Origin: Cryptomeria japonica
Taxonomy: Eukaryota; Streptophyta; Pinopsida; Cupressales; Cupressaceae
Length of the DNA stretch: 64,000 bases
Reading direction: 5' to 3'
Assembly (NCBI RefSeq): GCF_030272615.1
Contig: NC_081405.1
Coordinates: 316,751,541 to 316,815,540 of the forward strand
Positions 58,731 to 64,000 of the stretch are shown here, one piece after another; within the stretch, counting starts at the first letter, position 1; each line of letters opens with the position of its first letter. The notes beneath the pieces were generated by a model, which saw only the letters and a program-made list of their open reading frames with translations, made no database searches and was not told the origin of the DNA. Made by a program: the position numbers and the translations under genes.

Positions 58731-61700
58731 AGATTATTTCTTGGAATATTAGGGGACTTAATAACCCCCATAAGCAAGACATTATCAGGAATATAATAAG
58801 GGATAGTAAACCTGATATCTTTCTAATTCAAGAAACCAAAATGAGTAAAGAGAAAGTTGAATCTTTGAAGTTTTTCAAAAATAGAAAAGTCGGTTGTGGA
58901 AGTTCTGAAGGTGCTTCAGGAGGCATTGCTACCATCTGGAATCTCAATTCTGTCAAAGGGAAAATTATCATCCAGGACAATAATTTCTCATGTATCAAAT
59001 TCGAGCATATGAAAGATGGTACTACTTGGGTCCTTACTAACATCAATGCTCCCAACACCTTAAAGGCTAGAAATTCCTTCTAGAAAAATCTTATTCAAGC
59101 TAGGGACAGCATTAGGAATCTTAGTTGGTTGGTTATGGGAGATTTTAACACTCCTTTGAGAGAAGAGGAAAAATATGGAGGAAGCCACCCCAGTTGGAAA
59201 GCAGATTGGCTCTTATGGACTTCATAAATTCTCAGGCCCTCAATGATTTGGAAATTCAGGGATGTAATTATACTTGGACTAATAGGAGAACTGATACTGA
59301 CCTCATCCAAGTCCACCTAGATAGGACTCTCATTTTCAATGACTAGTTTGGTCATTATTCCTGTTCTCTATCGGCTCACATTCAGGCTAGCTCGAATCAT
59401 TTTCCCATTACCTTTAATGTTGAATCCATCAACAGAAGGAGAAACTTCCCCTTTAGATTTGAAAAAATGTGGACCCTCCACCCAGACATCAAAAGTAATA
59501 TCCATAAATGGTGGAGCATCCAAGTGGAAGGAACTGCAATGTATAGAGTTGTTAAGAAGCTTAAGAGTATTAAGGATAACATAAGAATCTAGAATAAATC
59601 CAACTTTTGAAACATTTTTGAGGCCAAAAGTAAAGTCTAGGAGGATCTCAAAGAAATTCAAACTCAAATCCTGAAAGATGGTTTTAGAACTGTGTCCATT
59701 GCTGAAGAAAATGAGGTTCTCAAAAAATATCACGACATCATTGCCAAAGATGAATACTTTTGGAAGCATAGATCAAGAAGCATCTAGCTTAAGGAAGGTG
59801 ATAGGAACACAAGATTCTTCCATATGTCAACTATCAAGCATAAAATAGTTAACAGGATCTCCAAACTCGTCGTGGATAAAAGGGAGATTACTAAGGAGGA
59901 GGAAATCAGAAAGGAAGCCAAAAGTTTTTTTTCGGATCTACTAAAGAGGGATAACAGATTGGATGCTGAAGACCAATCTTCTTTTCTCCTTAACATCCCT
60001 TGTCTCATAGATGATTATAAGAATGCTTGCCTTTCCTCCATTCCTTATAATCAAGTAATAAAAAATGTTGTCTTCTCCTTTGATGGTAACAAAGCATCGA
60101 GACCGGATGGTTTTCCAATGTTCTTCTTCCAAGATTTTTGGGACATTGTCGGGAAAGATGTTACCGATGGAGTCAAGGAATTTTTCAGGGCTAGGAAACT
60201 TCTGAAAGAAGTCAACAACACTTTTCTAGCTCTCATTTCTAAATCTCAATGGGCTGACTCCATGGACAAATTCAGACCTATCAGTCTCTGCAATTCCTTT
60301 TATAAGATAATATCTAAGGTCCTTACAACCAAATTGCTTTCCGTCCTTCTAGCTATTATTAGCCACCAGCAAACTAGTTTTATCCGTGGTCATCAAATTA
60401 TAGATTCTATTATCACTGTCCATGAGAACATCCATTCTCTAGTTAAAGCTAAGAAGCAGGGTCTTATTCTTAAGCTTGACCTCTCCAAATCCTATGATAG
60501 GGTTGACTAAAATTTTCTCTTCAAGGTCCTCAGGTCTTTTGGTTTCTCCTCCAGAGTTATGGATCTCATCACCCATCTTATCTCTTCTACTTCTTTTGTT
60601 GTCCTTATCAATGATTCACTTTCGCCTTTTTTTCAAGCTTCCAGAGGTCTGAGGCAAGGGGATCGTATTTCCCCTATCCTTTTTATTATTATGGCAGAAT
60701 GCTTTAGAAGGAATATGGATAATTTGGTGCTGCAAGGCTCCTTTAAGGGCCTCAACCCGTCCTCTCCTAATCTGATTTGTTCTCATCAAAAATTTGTCAA
60801 TGATACTATTATCATGGGGGACTCTAGTATCTTTGAAGCTAAAATTTTGAAGAGTAATCTTTGCAAGTTTGCCTCTGCATCTGGCCAGCTTATCAATTGG
60901 ACCAAAATCAAAGTTTTTTTCATCAACACTTCAGAGAGAAGACAACAAAGAATCAGTATAATCCTGGAGTGTAGGATTGCTGATCTTCCTGCAAAATACC
61001 TTGGTCTCCCTATGGGCACTGCTCCTCCTAACTCCTTCTAGAGCTCTCTTGTGGAAAAATTCCAGAAAAAGTTAGCTGGATGGAAAGGAGCCCTCCTTAG
61101 TTAGGCTAGCAAGCTCCAACTTCTTAAAGCTTCTCATCAAAGTATTTTGATATATGCGCTCAGCCTTTTTAGAATTCCTGTGAAGTATGCTAATGCTATT
61201 GAGAAAATCCAAAGAAGATTCCTTTGGTCTGGGGTTGAGGACAAGAAAAGAATGTCCCTAGTGGCTTGGGATCAAGTTTGTAAACTGAAGAAACATGGCG
61301 GGTTGGGACTAAGAAGGGTCCGTACTCTGAATGAAGCACTTCTATCCAAACAAGTCTGGAGAATGTTCCATATTGATATTGAATGGTGTAAAATTTGGCA
61401 AAGTAAGTACTTTGTTCTTTCCTCTTTCCTGTCTTCTTTTATCAACTCTGACATTAGTATTAATGGTTCCCACATATGGAATTATGCTTCAAAATGTAAA
61501 GAAAGTATAGCTAAAGGAGTGATCTGGAAAGTTGGAAATGGTAGGAAAGTTCAATTCTGGGAGGATCCCTAGCTTTTTGAAAAACCTCTGATAGAAATCA
61601 ATGAATGGGCCCCCTTTGCTCCCTCTTGTATTAGATCTTATGGCTCCTTAGTTGCCGAGTATTGGACTAGCAATGAATGGCAGAATATTGAAAGCATTCA

Positions 61701-63018
61701 CCCAAGCCTCTGTAAGCTTAAGACTCATATGTCTGTGGTCTGGTTGAATAATGAAGTTGACTCCCTGATATGGAAACATAATCCTAAAGGTACCCTCACT
61801 ATCTCTTCCATGTTTGGTATCCTAACCCCTTATCCTTCAGTGAATCCCATCTAGTCTAAAGTCTAGATTAGAGGCCTTACCCCCAAGATCAACTTCTTCT
61901 TCTGGACCATCCTTCACAACAAAATCTTAACCCTTGACAACCTGAAATGTAGAGGCTTCACTTTCCCTAATAGATGTTCTCTTTGCCTTCAGGAAGAAGA
62001 GTTTGTGGATCACCTGGCCATCCACTGCCCCTTCTCAGCCTCCATTTGGGAAAGGTTTCTCATTAGTTTTAGTATTAGTTGGGTGTTCCCCAAAACCATC
62101 TTAGATTTGTTCTCCTCCTAGAACATAAAATGGTCTAACTCTTTTTTGAGTTATTTGTGGTAGCTCTCGCTTCCTCACATCTTGTGGGGTCTTTGGAAAA
62201 AAAGAAATAACTGAATCTTCAAGGATGTTTCACTCAACCAGGATATTGTGTTCCAGATAATCCAATGGGCTATTCAGGAGAATATAGAGATCAATGAGGG
62301 TCCTTGTGTTGCGAACAACCTTCAGGGAGCTATCATTCTTAGGGCTTGGAACAAGAAGTGTTATGATAGCTCTAACCTCTTTCATAATAAAAGGCTTGAT
62401 GCTATTTGGTAAACTCCTCCCCAAGGTTGGTTCAAAGTTAATTTTGATAGTGCTGCCAAAGGTAACCCAGTTCTTTCAAGTTGTGGAGCTGTTCTAAGAG
62501 ATGACAAAGGAATGTGCAAGGAAACGGTTGCTATCCCTATTGAGGTTCAAACTAACCATAAAGTCAAAGCAATGGCTTCTCTCCAAGGTATCTTCCTAGC
62601 CAAAAAATGGAATTGTCCCTACCTTTGGATTGAAGGGGATTCAAACAATATCATAAATTGTCTTAAGGGGGTCTCAAAACCTTCTTGGTTGATCAACAAC
62701 ATTATTACCTCTACTAGAGACCTCATTTGCACCTTCAAAAAAAGCTACATTTCCCACATTTACCGGGAGGCCAACGGTTCTACTGACTAGGCTACCACCA
62801 CGGCAGTTAATAAGAAAGTAATGACCACGTGGACAGGAGAACATGTACTCCCCGAAGATGTTAGGCAAATCATTTGTCATGATCGTTATAGAAGTACTCC
62901 TAAGATTCTCGAGCAAGTTATTGTTGGAAAGTTATTGGTGTTAAATAAGAGCAAGTTATTGTTATTTATTTCCCGTTGGTATACATCTAATGAGGGTAAT
63001 AGGAATAATCTTTTATGA
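58727..63018 (+). pseudogene. LINE ORF2: endonuclease, reverse transcriptase, zf-RVT, RNase H
   Basis: Starts MKIISWNIRGLNNPHKQ. Endonuclease (58727-59420): NIRG, QETK, TNINAPN, GDFN and a SNHFPI relic of SDHFPI. A frame change lies at about 59190-59225; from there almost everything is in one frame with about ten stops. RT (60060-61010): GNKASRPDGF, RPISLCNSFYKIISKVL, ILKLDLSKSYDRVD, GLRQGDRISPILF, with the catalytic box reading FVNDT instead of FADD. Then AKYLGLPMG and KINFFFWTILH...CSLC..EEFVDHLAIHCPF (zf-RVT, 61880-62035). RNase H (62420-62800): VNFDSAAKGNP, WIEGDSNNII and HIYREANGSTD. A C-terminal RNase H is known from plant L1 elements. Inactive through stops and the lost RT aspartate. 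Confidence 0.88.
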
Positions 63019-64000
63019 TAGTTTTAAACTTATATCCTTAATGTGTTAATACTCTTTCATATTTTCATTGCAAAGAGATATCTAAATTATTGGTTATATG
63101 AGTTCCTTCTAAGAAAAACGCTCATTTCAATCTTGAAAGTTTATATCCATGACTTTTTAATTTTCTCTTACTCTAGCATAAAAAATTGTCTTTGTGTAAA
63201 AACAAAAATTACATTCAAGGAAGATATAGGGATGCTTATGTAAGGCATTATGGGGGAATGAATATTAATAAAGTTCATTTATAAATTTAAATATTAAAGG
63301 AAAGTCATATTCCATATCATTTAAATAGATAGGGTTTACCCTAATAATAAATATTGAATTAGTCCCACGTAAATTGTATGAACATGTAAATATAGATATA
63401 GTCATCACAATCACACAATATAAAAAAAATAAAAAAAATCAAACATATTATAATTTGAATATTTTCATATTCATTGTACACCTCCCTAGATAATACTGAA
63501 AATTAGGAATTGACTCTTCCAACTAAGCACACTGGAATATCCCTATTGTATTTTTAGAAATATATAAGTGTTTTGTTTCTACATATGAGATCTAGGTCTA
63601 TCATGAAAAGTTATGCTTAACTATGATGTGAATGGTGTTATATAAACAAATTTATTAAATTAATAAACACAAAAAATCACAAATTCTACATACCCATATA
63701 CTTATAAGACAATATAGTTTATTTAACAAGAATAGAGGAAAGATAAAATATCTCTAACTTTGAAATAAAAGTAATATTTTTAAAAAAAATACTATAAATA
63801 AATAGAAGAAACATTTTCGAACATTAAAGGGCATAGAGCTTAAGGGAGGCATGAGAGCCAACAAAATAATAATAATAATATCATTGTTTAAAGAATAACA
63901 ACTCTATGAGAAAATATTATGTATATATCTATAATTGATTTTAAATCAAAATACTATATATATAAATATAATAATAATAATTCTATTAAGCACACCCCAA
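63019..64000. other. AT-rich DNA with simple repeats
   Basis: No gene. An A-rich stretch near 63422-63440, (AAT)n near 63865-63879 and 63969-63978, and (AT)n near 63955-63962. Confidence 0.6.

Larger units (their letters stand above)
56984..63018 (+). mobile_element. L1-type LINE, nearly full length, with RNase H
   Basis: Two overlapping ORFs in plant L1 order: ORF1 with a DUF4283-like domain and zinc knuckle; ORF2 with endonuclease, RT, zf-RVT and RNase H. There are no LTRs. The 5' end is taken at the ORF1 ATG and the 3' end at the ORF2 stop; true ends, tail and target duplications are not resolved. An A-rich stretch at 63422-63440 could be tail remnant. Confidence 0.88.

Noticed and set aside
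1-64000. CRISPR arrays, rRNA or tRNA genes, bacterial-type operons
   Set aside because: None seen. Regular repeats are LTR pairs or microsatellites, and the tRNA-like matches are only 12-base primer sites.

Overview
This is a gene-poor, AT-rich stretch of a large plant nuclear genome, made almost wholly of retrotransposons inserted into one another. Sirevirus-like Ty1/copia elements dominate, with one plant L1-type LINE, Ty3/gypsy debris and a 4.1-kb solo-LTR-like block. The only host-type gene is a hevein-domain gene on the minus strand at 16718-16984. Element load and gene sparsity suit a large-genome seed plant, perhaps a conifer, but no single feature fixes the species.

Layout, left to right. 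(1) 1-12168: copia element G (minus), running off the left edge. Its gag is split by solo LTR H (271-6008, target duplication AATAG) and by non-coding TG...CA element I (6202-10348, target duplication ATCTC). H is itself split by pol-less LTR element F (1391-5887). (2) 12169-15130: decayed Ty3/gypsy pieces, a G-patch-like plus-strand remnant and a minus-strand integrase tail. (3) 16600-17600: the hevein-like gene with poly(A) signals, a TATA box and a promoter holding two diverged ~170-bp repeats. (4) 19062-26632: copia element A (plus) between two copies of a ~750-bp unique sequence, with a cut-off 3' LTR. (5) 26797-55145: a nest. Copia C (plus) is split in its RT by copia B (minus, 29931-53734, perfect TATAG duplication). 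B is split in gag by pol-less element E (plus, 43819-51796) and in integrase by an unidentified insert, X, that carries copia D (minus, 34182-41936). (6) 56984-63018: a nearly full-length LINE with ORF1, endonuclease, RT, zf-RVT and RNase H. The rest is unannotatable AT-rich DNA with microsatellites.

The most unusual system is the pair E and F. Both are LTR elements with copia-type ends but no protease, integrase, RT or RNase H. E has a coiled-coil ORF1 with five zinc knuckles and a separate ~1,120-codon ORF2. F carries a diverged copy of the same ORF2. They look like a family of non-autonomous elements that would depend on the reverse transcriptase and integrase of neighbours such as A, B and D. 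ORF2 has an unknown role.

All retroelement genes here are broken. In E the damage is nearly all nonsense and Cys-to-Tyr change without frameshifts, the pattern expected from deamination of methylated cytosine.
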